The notes under the pieces were generated by a model. The model was not told the DNA's origin. It did not search any database and saw only the letters and a program-made list of their open reading frames with translations. A stretch of DNA of 64,000 nt from Xylocopa sonorina (Eukaryota > Arthropoda > Insecta > Hymenoptera > Apidae): assembly GCF_050948175.1 (NCBI RefSeq), contig NW_027490453.1:124001-188000 (forward strand). Reading direction: 5' to 3'. Below are positions 1 through 13,264 of the stretch, piece by piece (positions within the stretch are counted from its first letter, which is position 1; every line of letters begins with the position of its first letter). Both the position numbers and the translations under genes were made by a program.

Positions 1-3
1 CAC

Positions 4-17
4 TTCCTTGCAAGGAA
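4..17. repeat. 14-bp perfect palindrome in the monomer
   Basis: TTCCTTGCAAGGAA equals its own reverse complement. It recurs in a large share of monomers. The main alternatives, with CTAGG in place of CAAGG or CTCGC in place of CTTGC, break the centre but keep TTCC...GGAA. Dyads of this kind in satellites are often proposed to form cruciforms or bind dimeric proteins; nothing here shows that directly. Confidence 0.85.
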
Positions 18-34
18 ATAGCGATTGCAGATGT

Positions 35-47
35 CTACGTATCGTAG
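35..47. repeat. 5-bp inverted repeat with TAT loop
   Basis: CTACG and CGTAG flank TAT. Many B-type monomers carry CGAAG on the right arm, and others carry CTACC on the left arm; both abolish the pairing. The TACGTA core is also a short palindrome. Confidence 0.75.
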
Positions 48-74
48 CAATAGAGTTCATATGATACTTAAAAC

Positions 75-84
75 GCGATATCGC
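75..84. repeat. 10-bp palindrome GCGATATCGC
   Basis: This perfect palindrome contains an EcoRV-type GATATC core. It is present in most monomers. In B-type monomers it is replaced by GAGATATTGC, which is no longer symmetric. Confidence 0.85.
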
Positions 85-126
85 ATCTCACTTCTATGCT
101 TCATGGTGAGATATAACATGATTTGC

Positions 127-156
127 GAAGTGTTATGTATTACTCGTCTACACTTC
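127..156. repeat. 7-bp inverted repeat with 16-base gap
   Basis: GAAGTGT at 127-133 and ACACTTC at 150-156 are exact reverse complements. The pairing is kept in A-type monomers. It is lost in B-type monomers, where the right arm reads ACGATTC, and weakened in the frequent GAAGTGTCATG and GAAGTATCATG variants. Confidence 0.75.
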
Positions 157-3100
157 AAATGAATGTGAATGCGATACTTCCTCGCTAGGAAATAGCGTTC
201 GCAGATGTCTACGTATCGAAGCAATAGAGTTCAAACGCTTCTTAAAACGCGATATCGCATCTCATCTCTATGTTTCATGGTAAGATATAATATTCATTGC
301 GAAGTGTTATGCATTCCACGTCTACGATTCAAATGGATGTAAATGCGACTCTTCCTTGCAAGGAAATAGCGTTTGCAGATGTCTACGTATCGAAGCAATA
401 GAGTTCAAATGCTTCCTAAAACGAGATATTGCATCTCATATCTATCTTTCATGATAAGATATAATATTCATTGCGAAGTGTTATGCATTCCTCGTCTACG
501 ATTCAAATGGATGTAAATGCGACACTTCCTTGCTAGGAATTAGCGTTTGCAGATGTCTACGTATCGAAGCAATACAGTTCAAATGCTTCTTAAAACGAGA
601 TATTCAATCTCATATCTATGTTTCCTGATAAGATATAATATTCATTGCGAAGTGTTATGCATTCCTCGACTACGATTCAAATGAATGTAAATGCGACACT
701 TCCTTGCAAGGAAATAGCGTTTGCAGATGTCTACGTATCGTAGCAATAGAGTTCTTATGATTCTTAAAACGCGATATCGCATTTCATTTCTATGATTCAT
801 GGTAAGATATAATATGATTTGCGAAGTGTTATGTATTCCTCGTCTACACTTCAAATGAATGTAAATGCGACACTTCCTTGCAAGGAAATAGCGTTTGCAG
901 ATTTCTACGTATCGTAGCAATAGAGTTCTTATGATTCTTAAAACGCGATATCGCATCTAATTTCTATGTTTCATGGTAAGATATAATATGATTTGCGAAG
1001 TATTGTGTATTCCTCGTCTACACTTCAAATGAATGTGAATGCGACACTTCCTCGCTATGGAATGGCGTTTGCAGATGTCTACGTATCGTAGCAATAGATT
1101 TCTAATGCTTCTTAAAACGCGATATCGCATCTCATTTCTATGTTTCATGGTAAGATATAATATGATTTGCGAAGTGTTATGTATTCCTCGTCTACACTTC
1201 AAATGAATGTAAATGCGACACTTCCTTGCAAGGAAATAGCGATTGCAGATGTCTACGTATCGTAGCAATAGAGTTCATATGATACTTAAAACGCGATATC
1301 GCATCTCACTTCTATGCTTCATGGTGAGATATAACATGATTTGCGAAGTGTTATGTATTACTCGTCTACACTTCAAATGAATGTGAATGCGATACTTCCT
1401 CGCTAGGAAATAGCGTTCGCAGATGTCTACGTATCGAAGCAATAGAGTTCAAACGCTTCTTAAAACGCGATATCGCATCTCATCTCTATGTTTCATGGTA
1501 AGATATAATATTCATTGCGAAGTGTTATGCACTCCACGTCTACGATTCAAATGGATGTAAATGCGACTCTTCCTTGCAAGGAAATAGCGTTTGCAGATGT
1601 CTACGTATCGAAGCAATAGAGTTCAAATGCTTCCTAAAACGAGATATTGCATCTCATATCTATCTTTCATGATAAGATATAATATTCATTGCGAAGTGTT
1701 ATGCATTCCTCGTCTACGATTCAAATGGATGTAAATGCGACACTTCCTTGCTAGGAATTAGCGTTTGCAGATGTCTACGTATCGAAGCAATACAGTTCAA
1801 ATGCTTCTTAAAACGAGATATTCATTCTCATATCTATGTTTCCTGATAAGATATAATATTCATTGCGAAGTGTTATGCATTCCTCGACTACGATTCAAAT
1901 GAATGTAAATGCGACACTTCCTTGCAAGGAAATAGCGTTTGCAGATGTCTACGTATCGTAGCAATAGAGTTCTTATGATTCTTAAAACGCGATATCGCAT
2001 TTCATTTCTATGATTCATGGTAAGATATAATATGATTTGCGAAGTGTTATGTATTCCTCGTCTACACTTCAAATGAATGTAAATGCGACACTTCCTTGCA
2101 AGGAAATAGCGTTTGCAGATTTCTACGTATCGTAGCAATAGAGTTCTTATGATTCTTAAAACGCGATATCGCATCTAATTTCTATGTTTCATGGTAAGAT
2201 ATAATATGATTTGCGAAGTATTGTGTATTCCTCGTCTACACTTCAAATGAATGTGAATGCGACACTTCCTCGCTATGAAATGGCGTTTGCAGATGTCTAC
2301 GTATCGTAGCAATAGATTTCTAATGCTTCTTAAAACGCGATATCGCATCTCATTTCTATGTTTCATGGTAAGATATAATATGATTTGCGAAGTGTTATGT
2401 ATTCCTCGTCTACACTTCAAATGAATGTAAATGCGACACTTCCTTGCAAGGAAATAGCGATTGCAGATGTCTACGTATCGTAGCAATAGAGTTCATATGA
2501 TACTTAAAACGCGATATCGCATCTCACTTCTATGCTTCATGGTGAGATATAACATGATTTGCGAAGTGTTATGTATTACTCGTCTACACTTCAAATGAAT
2601 GTGAATGCGATACTTCCTCGCTAGGAAATAGCGTTCGCAGATGTCTACGTATCGTAGCAACAGCTTTCTAATGCTACTCAAAACGCGATATCGAATCTCA
2701 TTTCTATGTTTCATGGTAAGATATAATATGATTTGCGACGTGTCATGTATACCTCGTCTACACTACAAATGAATGTAAATGCGACACTTCCTTGCAAGGA
2801 AATAGCGTTTGCAGATGGCTACGTATCGAAGCAATAGAGTTCAAACGCTTCTTAAAACGCGATATCGCATCTCATCTCTATGTTTCATGGTAAGATATAA
2901 TATGATTTGCGAAGTATCATGTATTCCTCGTCTACACTCCAAATGAATGTAAATGCGACTCTTCCTTGCAAGGAAATAGCGTTTGCAGATGTCTACGTAT
3001 CGAAGCAATAGAGTTCAAATGCTTCCTAAAATGAGATATTGCATCTCATATCTATGTTTCATGATAAGATATAATATTCATTGCGAAGTGTTATGCATTC

Positions 3101-4769
3101 CACGTCTACGATTCAAATGGATGTAAATGCGACTCTTCCTTGCAAGGAAATAGCGTTTGCAGATGTCTACGTATCGAAGCAATAGAGTTCAAATGCTTCC
3201 TAAAACGAGATATTGCATGTCATATCTATCTTTCATGATAAGATATAATATTCATTGCGAAGTGTTATGCATTCCTCGTCTACGATTCAAATGGATGTAA
3301 ATGCGACACTTCCTTGCTAGGAATTAGCGTTTGCAGATGTCTACGTATCGAAGCAATACAGTTCAAATGCTTCTTAAAACTAGATATTCAATCTCATATC
3401 TATGTTTCCTGATAAGATATAATATTCATTGCGAAGTGTTATGCATTCCTCGACTACGATTCAAATGAATGTAAATGCGACACTTCCTTGCAAGGAAATA
3501 GCGTTTGCAGATGTCTACGTATCGTAGCAATAGAGTTCTTATGATTCTTAAAACGCGATATCGCATCTAATTTCTATGTTTCATGGTAAGATATAATATG
3601 ATTTGCGAAGTATTGTGTATTCCTCGTCTACACTTCAAATGAATGTGAATGCGACACTTCCTCGCTAGGAAATGGCGTTTGCAGATGTCTACGTATCGTA
3701 GCAATAGATTTCTAATGCTTCTTAAAACGCGATATCGCATCTCATTTCTATGTTTCATGGTAAGATATAATATGATTTGCGAAGTGTTATGTATTCCTCG
3801 TCTACACTTCAAATGAATGTAAATGCGACACTTCCTTGCAAGGAAATAGCGATTGCAGATGTCTACGTATCGTAGCAATAGAGTTCATATGATACTTAAA
3901 ACGCGATATCGCATCTCACTTCTATGCTTCATGGTGAGATATAACATGATTTGCGAAGTGTTATGTATTACTCGTCTACACTTCAAATGAATGTGAATGC
4001 GATACTTCCTCGCTAGGAAATAGCGTTTGCAGATGTCTACGTATCGTAGCAACAGCTTTCTAATGCTACTCAAAACGCGATATCGAATCTCATTTCTATG
4101 TTTCATGGTAAGATATAATATGATTTGCGACGTGTCATGTATTCCTCGTCTACACTACAAATGAATGTAAATGCGACACTTCCTTGCAAGGAAATAGCGT
4201 TTGCAGATGGCTACGTATCGAAGCAATAGAGTTCAAATGCTTCCTAAAACGAGATATTGCATCTCATATCTATGTTTCATGATAAGATATAATATTCATT
4301 GCGAAGTGTTATGCATTCCACGTCTACGATTCAAATGGATGTAAATGCGACTCTTCCTTGCAAGGAAATAGCGTTTGCAGATGTCTACGTATCGAAGCAA
4401 TAGAGTTCAAATGCTTCCTAAAACGAGATATTGCATCTCATATCTATCTTTCATGATAAGATATAATATTCATTGCGAAGTGTTATGCATTCCTCGTCTA
4501 CGATTCAAATGCATGTAAATGCGACACTTCCTTGCTAGGAATTAGCGTTTGCAGATGTCTACGTATCGAAGCAATACAGTTCAAATGCTTCTTAAAACGA
4601 GATATTCAATCTCATATCTATGTTTCCTGATAAGATATAATATTCATTGCGATGTGTTATGCATTCCTCGACTACGATTCAAATGAATGTAAATGCGACA
4701 CTTCCTTGCAAGGAAATAGCGTTTGCAGATGTCTACGTATCGTAGCAATAGAGTTCTTATGATTCCTAA

Positions 4770-7700
4770 AACGCGTTATCGCATCTCATTTCTATGTTTC
4801 ATGGTAAGATATAATATGATTTGCGAAGTATTGTGTATTCCTCGTCTACACTTCAAATGAATGTGAATGCGAAACTTCCTCGCTAGGAAATAGCGTTTGC
4901 AGATGTCTATGTATCGTAGCAGTAGCTTTCTAATGCTACTTAAAACGCGATATCGAATCTCATTTCTATGTTTCATGATAAGATGTAATATTCATTGCGA
5001 AGTGTCATGTATTCCTCGCCTACACTTCAAATGAATGTAAATGCGACACTTCCTTGCAAGGAAATAGAGTTTGCAAATGTCTACCTATCGTAGCAATAGT
5101 GTTCTAATGCTTCTTAAGACGCGATATCGCACCTCATTTCTATGTTTCATGGTAAGATGTAATATGATTTGCGAAGTGTTGTGTATTCCTCGTCTACACT
5201 TCAAATGAATGTAAATGCGACACTTCCTGGCTAGGAAATAGCGTCTGCAGATGTCTACGTATCGTAGCAATAGAGTTCATATGATTCTTAAAACGCGATA
5301 TCGCATCTGATTTCTATGTTTCATGGTAAGATATAATATGACTTGCGAAGTATCATGTATTCCTCGTCTACACTTCAAATGAATGTAAATGCGACACTTC
5401 CTTGCAAGGAAATAGCGTTTGCAAATGTCTACCTATCGTAGCAGTAGTGTTCTAATGCTTCTTAAAACGCGATATCGCATCTCATTTCTATGGTCCATGG
5501 TAAGATATAACATGATTTGCGAAGTATCATGTATTCCTCGTCTACACTTCAAATGAATGTAAATGCGACACTTCCTTCCTAGGAAATAGCGTCTGCAGAT
5601 GTCTAGGTATCGTAGCAATAAAGTTCAAATCCTTATTAAAACGCGATATCGCATCTCATCTCTATGTTTCATGGTAAGATATAATATGATTTGCGAAGTA
5701 TCATGTATTCCTCGTCTACACTTCAAGAGAATGTAAATGCGACACTTCCTTGCTAGGAAATAGCGTCTGCAGATGTCTAGGTATCGTAGCAATAGAGTTC
5801 TAATGCTTCTTCAAACGCGATATCGCATCTCATTTCTATGTTTCATGGTAAGAATTAAAATGATTTGCGAAGTGTCATGTATTCCTCGTCTACACTTCAA
5901 ATGAATGTAAACGCGACACTTCCTTGCAAGGAAATAGCGTTTGCAGATGTTTACGTATCGTAAGGATAGAGTTCTGATGCTTCTTAAAACGCGATATCGT
6001 ATCTCACTTCTATGTTGCATGATAGGATATAATATTCATTGTAAAGTGTTATGTATACCTCTTATTCTCTTCAGAAGAATGTAAATGCGACACTTCCTTC
6101 CAAGGAAATAGCCTTTGCAGATGTCTACGTATCGTAGCAATAGAGTTCTTATGCTTCTTAATACGCGATATTGCACCTCATTTCTATGTTTCATGGTAAG
6201 ATATAATATGACACGCGAAGTGTTATGTAGTCCTCGTCTACACTTCAAATGAATGTAAATGCGACCCTTCCATGCTAGGAAATAGCGTTTGCAGATGTCT
6301 ACCTATCGTAGCAATAGATTTCTAATGCTTCTTAAACCGCGAAATCGCATCTCATTTCCATGTTTAATGGTAAGATATAATGTGATTGGCAAAGTGTTAT
6401 GTATTCCTCGTCTACACTTCAAATGAATGTAAATACGACGCTACCATGCAAGGAAATAGCGTTTGCAGATGTCTACGTATCGAAGCGATAGTTTTCATAT
6501 GCTTCTTAAAACGAGATATTGCATCCCATATCTATGTTCCATGATAAGATGTAATATTCATTGCGAAATGTTATGTATTCCTCGTAAACGATTCAAATGG
6601 ATGTAAATGCGACACTTCCTTGCTAGGAAATAGCGTTTGCAGATGTCTACGTATCGAAGCAATAGAGTTCAAATGCTTCTTAAAACGAGATATCGCATCT
6701 CATTTCTATGTTTCATGATAAGATGTAATATGATTTTCTAAGTGTTATGTAGTCCTCGTCTACACTTCTAATAAATGTAAATGCGACACATCCTTGATTG
6801 GAAATAGCGTTTGCAGATGTCTACGTATCGTAGGGATGGATTTGTAATGCTTCTTAAAACGCGATATTGCATCTCATTTCTATGTTTCATGGTAAGATAA
6901 AATATGACACGCGAAGTGTTATGTAGTCCTCGTCTACACTTCAAATGAATGTAAATGCGACACTTCCTTGCTAGGAAATAGCGTTTGCAGATGTCTACCT
7001 ATCGTAGCAATAGATTTCTAATGCTTCTTAAACCGCGAAATCGCATCTGATTTCCATGTTTAATGGTAAGATATAATATGACTGGCGAAGTGTTATGTAT
7101 TCCTCGTCTACACTTCAAATGAATATAAATGCGACACTTCCATGCAAGGAAATAGCGTTTGCAGATGTCTACGTATCGAATCGATAGAGTTCAAATGCTT
7201 CTTAAAACGAGATATCGCATCTCATTTCTATGTTTCATGATAAGATGTAATATTCATTGCGAAGTGTCATGTATTCCTCGTCTACACTTCAAATGAATGT
7301 AAATGCGACACTTCCTTGCTAGGAAATAGCGTTTGCAGATGTCTACGTATCGTAGCAATAGAGTTCTAATGCTTCTTAAAACGCGTTATCGCATCTCATT
7401 TCTATGTTTCATGGTAAGATATAATATGATTTGCGAAGTATTGTGTATTCCTCGTCTACACTTCAAATGAATGTGAATGCGAAACTTCCTCGCTAGGAAA
7501 TAGCGTTTGCAGATGTCTATGTATCGTAGCAGTAGCTTTCTAATGCTACTTAAAACGCGATATCGAATCTCATTTCTATGTTTCATGATAAGATGTAATA
7601 TTCATTGCGAAGTGTCATGTATTCCTCGCCTACACTTCAAATGAATGTAAATGCGACACTTCCTTGCAAGGAAATAGAGTTTGCAAATGTCTACCTATCG

Positions 7701-9989
7701 TAGCAATAGTGTTCTAATGCTTCTTAAGACGCGATATCGCACCTCATTTCTATGTTTCATGGTAAGATGTAATATGATTTGCGAAGTGTTGTGTATTCCT
7801 CGTCTACACTTCAAATGAATGTAAATGCGACACTTCCTGGCTAGGAAATAGCGTCTGCAGATGTCTACGTATCGTAGCAATAGAGTTCATATGATTCTTA
7901 AAACGCGATATCGCATCTGATTTCTATGTTTCATGGTAAGATATAATATGACTTGCGAAGTATCATGTATTCCTCGTCTACACTTCAAATGAATGTAAAT
8001 GCGACACTTCCTTGCAAGGAAATAGCGTTTGCAAATGTCTACCTATCGTAGCAGTAGTGTTCTAATGCTTCTTAAAACGCGATATCGCATCTCATTTCTA
8101 TGGTCCATGGTAAGATATAACATGATTTGCGAAGTATCATGTATTCCTCGTCTACACTTCAAATGAATGTAAATGCGACACTTCCTTCCTAGGAAATAGC
8201 GTCTGCAGATGTCTAGGTATCGTAGCAATAGAGTTCAAATCCTTATTAAAACGCGATATCGCATCTCATCTCTATGTTTCATGGTAAGATATAATATGAT
8301 TTGCGAAGTATCATGTATTCCTCGTCTACACTTCAAGAGAATGTAAATGCGACACTTCCTTGCTAGGAAATAGCGTCTGCAGATGTCTAGGTATCGTAGC
8401 AATAGAGTTCTAATGCTTCTTCAAACGCGATATCGCATCTCATTTCTATGTTTCATGGTAAGAATTAAAATGATTTGCGAAGTGTCATGTATTCCTCGTC
8501 TACACTTCAAATGAATGTAAACGCGACACTTCCTTGCAAGGAAATAGCGTTTGCAGATGTTTACGTATCGTAAGGATAGAGTTCTGATGCTTCTTAAAAC
8601 GCGATATCGTATCTCACTTCTATGTTGCATGATAGGATATAATATTCATTGTAAAGTGTTATGTATACCTCTTATTCTCTTCAGAAGAATGTAAATGCGA
8701 CACTTCCTTCCAAGGAAATAGCCTTTGCAGATGTCTACGTATCGTAGCAATAGAGTTCTTATGCTTCTTAATACGCGATATTGCACCTCATTTCTATGTT
8801 TCATGGTAAGATATAATATGACACGCGAAGTGTTATGTAGTCCTCGTCTACACTTCAAATGAATGTAAATGCGACCCTTCCATGCTAGGAAATAGCGTTT
8901 GCAGATGTCTACCTATCGTAGCAATAGATTTCTAATGCTTCTTAAACCGCGAAATCGCATCTCATTTCCATGTTTAATGGTAAGATATAATGTGATTGGC
9001 AAAGTGTTATGTATTCCTCGTCTACACTTCAAATGAATGTAAATACGACGCTACCATGCAAGGAAATAGCGTTTGCAGATGTCTACGTATCGAAGCGATA
9101 GATTTCATATGCTTCTTAAAACGAGATATTGCATCCCATATCTATGTTCCATGATAAGATGTAATATTCATTGCGAAATGTTATGTATTCCTCGTAAACG
9201 ATTCAAATGGATGTAAATGCGACACTTCCTTGCTAGGAAATAGCGTTTGCAGATGTCTACGTATCGAAGCAATAGAGTTCAAATGCTTCTTAAAACGAGA
9301 TATCGCATCTCATTTCTATGTTTCATGATAAGATGTAATATGATTTTCTAAGTGTTATGTAGTCCTCGTCTACACTTCTAATAAATGTAAATGCGACACA
9401 TCCTTGATTGGAAATAGCGTTTGCAGATGTCTACGTATCGTAGGGATGGATTTGTAATGCTTCTTAAAACGCGATATTGCATCTCATTTCTATGTTTCAT
9501 GGTAAGATAAAATATGACACGCGAAGTGTTATGTAGTCCTCGTCTACACTTCAAATGAATGTAAATGCGACACTTCCTTGCTAGGAAATAGCGTTTGCAG
9601 ATGTCTACCTATCGTAGCAATAGATTTCTAATGCTTCTTAAACCGCGAAATCGCATCTGATTTCCATGTTTAATGGTAAGATATAATATGACTGGCGAAG
9701 TGTTATGTATTCCTCGTCTACACTTCAAATGAATATAAATGCGACACTTCCATGCAAGGAAATAGCGTTTGCAGATGTCTACGTATCGAATCGATAGAGT
9801 TCAAATGCTTCTTAAAACGAGATATCGCATCTCATTTCTATGTTTCATGATAAGATGTAATATTCATTGCGAAGTGTCATGTATTCCTCGTCTACACTTC
9901 AAATGAATGTAAATGCGACACTTCCTTGCTAGGAAATAGCGTTTGCAGATGTCTACGTATCGTAGCAATAGAGTTCTAATGCTTCTTAA
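4770..9989. repeat. 15-monomer tandem duplication, 2 x 2,610 bp
   Basis: 4770-7379 and 7380-9989 match at an offset of exactly 2,610 bp (15 x 174). The copies share rare changes, such as ACGCGTTATCGC (4771, 7381), AAGAATTAAAATG (5851, 8461) and a diverged unit with TTCAGAAGAATG (near 6070, 8680). Only a few differences were seen, for example at about 5621/8231 and 6492/9102. The duplication is young compared with the divergence among monomers inside it. Confidence 0.88.
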
Positions 9990-12900
9990 AACGCGATATC
10001 GCATCTCATTTCTACGTTTCATGACAAGGTATAGTATTCATTGCGAAGTGTTATGTATACCTATTATTCACTTCAAAAGAATGTAAATGCGACACTTCCT
10101 TGCTAGCAAATAGCTTTTGCAGATGTCTACGTATCGTAGCAATAGAGTTCTAATGCTTCTTAAAACGCGTTTCCGCATCTCATTTCTATGTTACATGGTA
10201 AGATATAATATGATTGGCGAAGTGTTATGTAGTCCTCGTCTACACTTCAAATAAATGTAAATGCGACACATCCTTGCTAGGAAATAGCGTTTGCAGATGT
10301 CTACGTATCGTAGGGTTGGAGTTCTAATGCTTCTTAAAACGTGATGTCGCATCTCATTTCTATGTTTTATGATAAGATGTAATATTCATTGCGAAGTGTT
10401 ATGTATTCCTCGTCTACATTTCATATGAATGTAAATGCGACACTTCCTTTCTAGGAAATAGCGTTTGCAGATGTTTACGTATCGTAAGGATGGAGTCCTA
10501 ATGCTTCTTAAAACGCGATATCGTATCTCATTTCTATGTTGCGTGATAGGATATAATATTCGTTGTAAAGTGTTACGTATACCTCGTATTCTCTTCAGAA
10601 GAATGTAAATACGACACTTCCTTGCAAGGAAATAGCGTTTGCAAATGTCTACCTATCGTAGCAATAGTGTTCTAATGCTTCTTAAGACGCGATATCGCAT
10701 CTCATTTCTATGTTTCATGGTAAGATGTAATATGATTTGCGAAGTGTTGTGTATTCCTCGTCTACACTTCAAATGAATGTAAATGCGACACTTCCTGGCT
10801 AGGAAATAGCGTCTGCAGATGTCTACGTATCGAAGCGATAGAGTTCAAATGCTTCTTAAAACGAGATATTGCATCTCATATCTATGTTTCATGATAAGAT
10901 GTAATATTCATTGCGAAATGTTATGTATTCCTCGTCTACACTTCAAATGAATGTAAATGCGACTCTTCCTTTCTAGGAAATAGCGTTTGCAGATGTTTAC
11001 GTATCGTAAGGATAGAGTTCTGATGCTTCTTAAAACGCGATATCGTATCTCATTTCTATGTTGCATGATAGGATATAATATTCATTGTAAAGTGTTATGT
11101 ATACCTCTTATTCTCTTCAGAAGAATGTAAATGCGACACTTCCTTCCAAGGAAATAGCCTTTGCAGATGTCTACGTATCGTAGCAATAGAGTTCTTATGC
11201 TTCTTAATACGCGATATTGCATCTCATTTCTATGTTTCATGGTAAGATATAATATGACACGCGAAGTGTTATGTAGTCCTCGTCTACACTTCAAATGAAT
11301 GTAAATGCGACCCTTCCATGCTAGGAAATAGCGTTTGCAGATGTCTACCTATCGTAGCAATAGATTTCTAATGCTTCTTAAACCGCGAAATCGCATCTCA
11401 TTTCCATGTTTAATGGTAAGATATAATGTGATTGGCAAAGTGTTATGTATTCCTCGTCTACACTTCAAATGAATGTAAATACGACGCTACCATGCAAGGA
11501 AATAGCGTTTGCAGATGTCTACGTATCGAAGCGATAGATTTCATATGCTTCTTAAAACGAGATATTGCATCCCATATCTATGTTCCATGATAAGATGTAA
11601 TATTCATTGCGAAATGTTATGTATTCCTCGTAAACGATTCAAATGGATGTAAATGCGACACTTCCTTGCTAGGAAATAGCGTTTGCAGATGTCTACGTAT
11701 CGAAGCAATAGAGTTCAAATGCTTCTTAAAACGAGATATCGCATCTCATTTCTATGTTTCATGATAAGATGTAATATGATTTTCTAAGTGTTATGTAGTC
11801 CTCGTCTACACTTCTAATAAATGTAAATGCGACACATCCTTGATTGGAAATAGCGTTTGCAGATGTCTACGTATCGTAGGGATGGATTTGTAATGCTTCT
11901 TAAAACGCGATATTGCATCTCATTTCTATGTTTCATGGTAAGATATAATATGACACGCGAAGTGTTATGTAGTCCTCGTCTACACTTCAAATGAATGTAA
12001 ATGCGACACTTCCTTGCTAGGAAATAGCGTTTGCAGATGTCTACCTATCGTAGCAATAGATTTCTAATGCTTCTTAAACCGCGAAATCGCATCTGATTTC
12101 CATGTTTAATGGTAAGATATAATATGACTGGCGAAGTGTTATGTATTCCTCGTCTACACTTCAAATGAATATAAATGCGACACTTCCATGCAAGGAAATA
12201 GCGTTTGCAGATGTCTACGTATCGAATCGATAGAGTTCAAATGCTTCTTAAAACGAGATATCGCATCTCATTTCTATGTTTCATGATAAGATGTAATATT
12301 CATTGCGAAGTGTCATGTATTCCTCGTCTACACTTCAAATGAATGTAAATGCGACACTTCCTTGCTAGGAAATAGCGTTTGCAGATGTCTACGTATCGTA
12401 GCAATAGAGTTCTAATGCTTCTTAAAACGCGATATCGCATCTCATTTCTACGTTTCATGACAAGGTATAGTATTCATTGCGAAGTGTTATGTATACCTAT
12501 TATTCACTTCAAAAGAATGTAAATGCGACACTTCCTTGCTAGCAAATAGCTTTTGCAGATGTCTACGTATCGTAGCAATAGAGTTCTAATGCTTCTTAAA
12601 ACGCGTTTCCGCATCTCATTTCTATGTTACATGGTAAGATATAATATGATTGGCGAAGTGTTATGTAGTCCTCGTCTACACTTCAAATAAATGTAAATGC
12701 GACACATCCTTGCTAGGAAATAGCGTTTGCAGATGTCTACGTATCGTAGGGTTGGAGTTCTAATGCTTCTTAAAACGTGATGTCGCATCTCATTTCTATG
12801 TTTTATGATAAGATGTAATATTCATTGCGAAGTGTTATGTATTCCTCGTCTACATTTCATATGAATGTAAATGCGACACTTCCTTTCTAGGAAATAGCGT

Positions 12901-13264
12901 TTGCAGATGTTTACGTATCGTAAGGATGGAGTTCTAATGCTTCTTTAAACGCGATATCGTATCTCATTTCTATGTTGCATGATAGGATATAATATTCGTT
13001 GTAAAGTGTTACGTATACCTCGTATTCTCTTCAGAAGAATGTAAATACGACACTTCCTTGCAAGGAAATAGCGTTTGCAAATGTCTACCTATCGTAGCAA
13101 TAGTGTTCTAATGCTTCTTAAGACGCGATATCGCATCTCATTTCTATGTTTCATGGTAAGATGTAATATGATTTGCGAAGTGTTGTGTATTCCTCGTCTA
13201 CACTTCAAATGAATGTAAATGCGACACTTCCTGGCTAGGAAATAGCGTCTGCAGATGTCTACGT
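8545..13264. repeat. 14-monomer offset duplication, 2,436 bp
   Basis: About 8545-10828 reappears at about 10981-13264 with an offset of 2,436 bp (14 x 174). Shared markers include TCTACGTTTCATGACAAGG at 10011 and 12447, and the CCTATTATTCACTTC unit following each. The source overlaps the second copy of the 15-monomer block, so this event is later than, or nested with, that one. Boundaries are judged by eye. Confidence 0.8.

Larger units (their letters stand above)
1..174 (+). repeat. Representative satellite monomer
   Basis: First full unit, used here as the reference. In order it holds a palindromic block (4-17), a short hairpin-like dyad (35-47), a GCGATATCGC palindrome (75-84), an AT-rich TATAAT-like stretch (about 110-120), a 7-bp inverted repeat with a 16-base gap (127-156), and the closing GCGA. 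A closely related A-type unit counted by hand has 62 G+C of 174 (about 36%) and 9 CpG against about 5.5 expected from base composition. The phase of the monomer is arbitrary; I set it to the window start. Confidence 0.9.
1..4769. repeat. 7-/8-monomer higher-order repeat, 1,218 and 1,392 bp
   Basis: Copy 1 is 1-1218 and copy 2 is 1219-2436, each exactly seven monomers and nearly identical. I see only scattered single changes, for example near 604/1822, 313/1531 and 1056/2274. Copy 3 is 2437-3828 and contains eight monomers. Copy 4 starts at 3829 and again lacks one monomer of the pair present at about 2790-3140. It stops matching near 4770. The gain or loss of exactly one monomer between copies is the expected mark of unequal crossing-over. 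Confidence 0.88.

Noticed and set aside
4..24. CENP-B box within the monomer
   Set aside because: The TTCC...GGAA palindrome resembles it superficially, but the essential TTCG and CGGG parts are missing.
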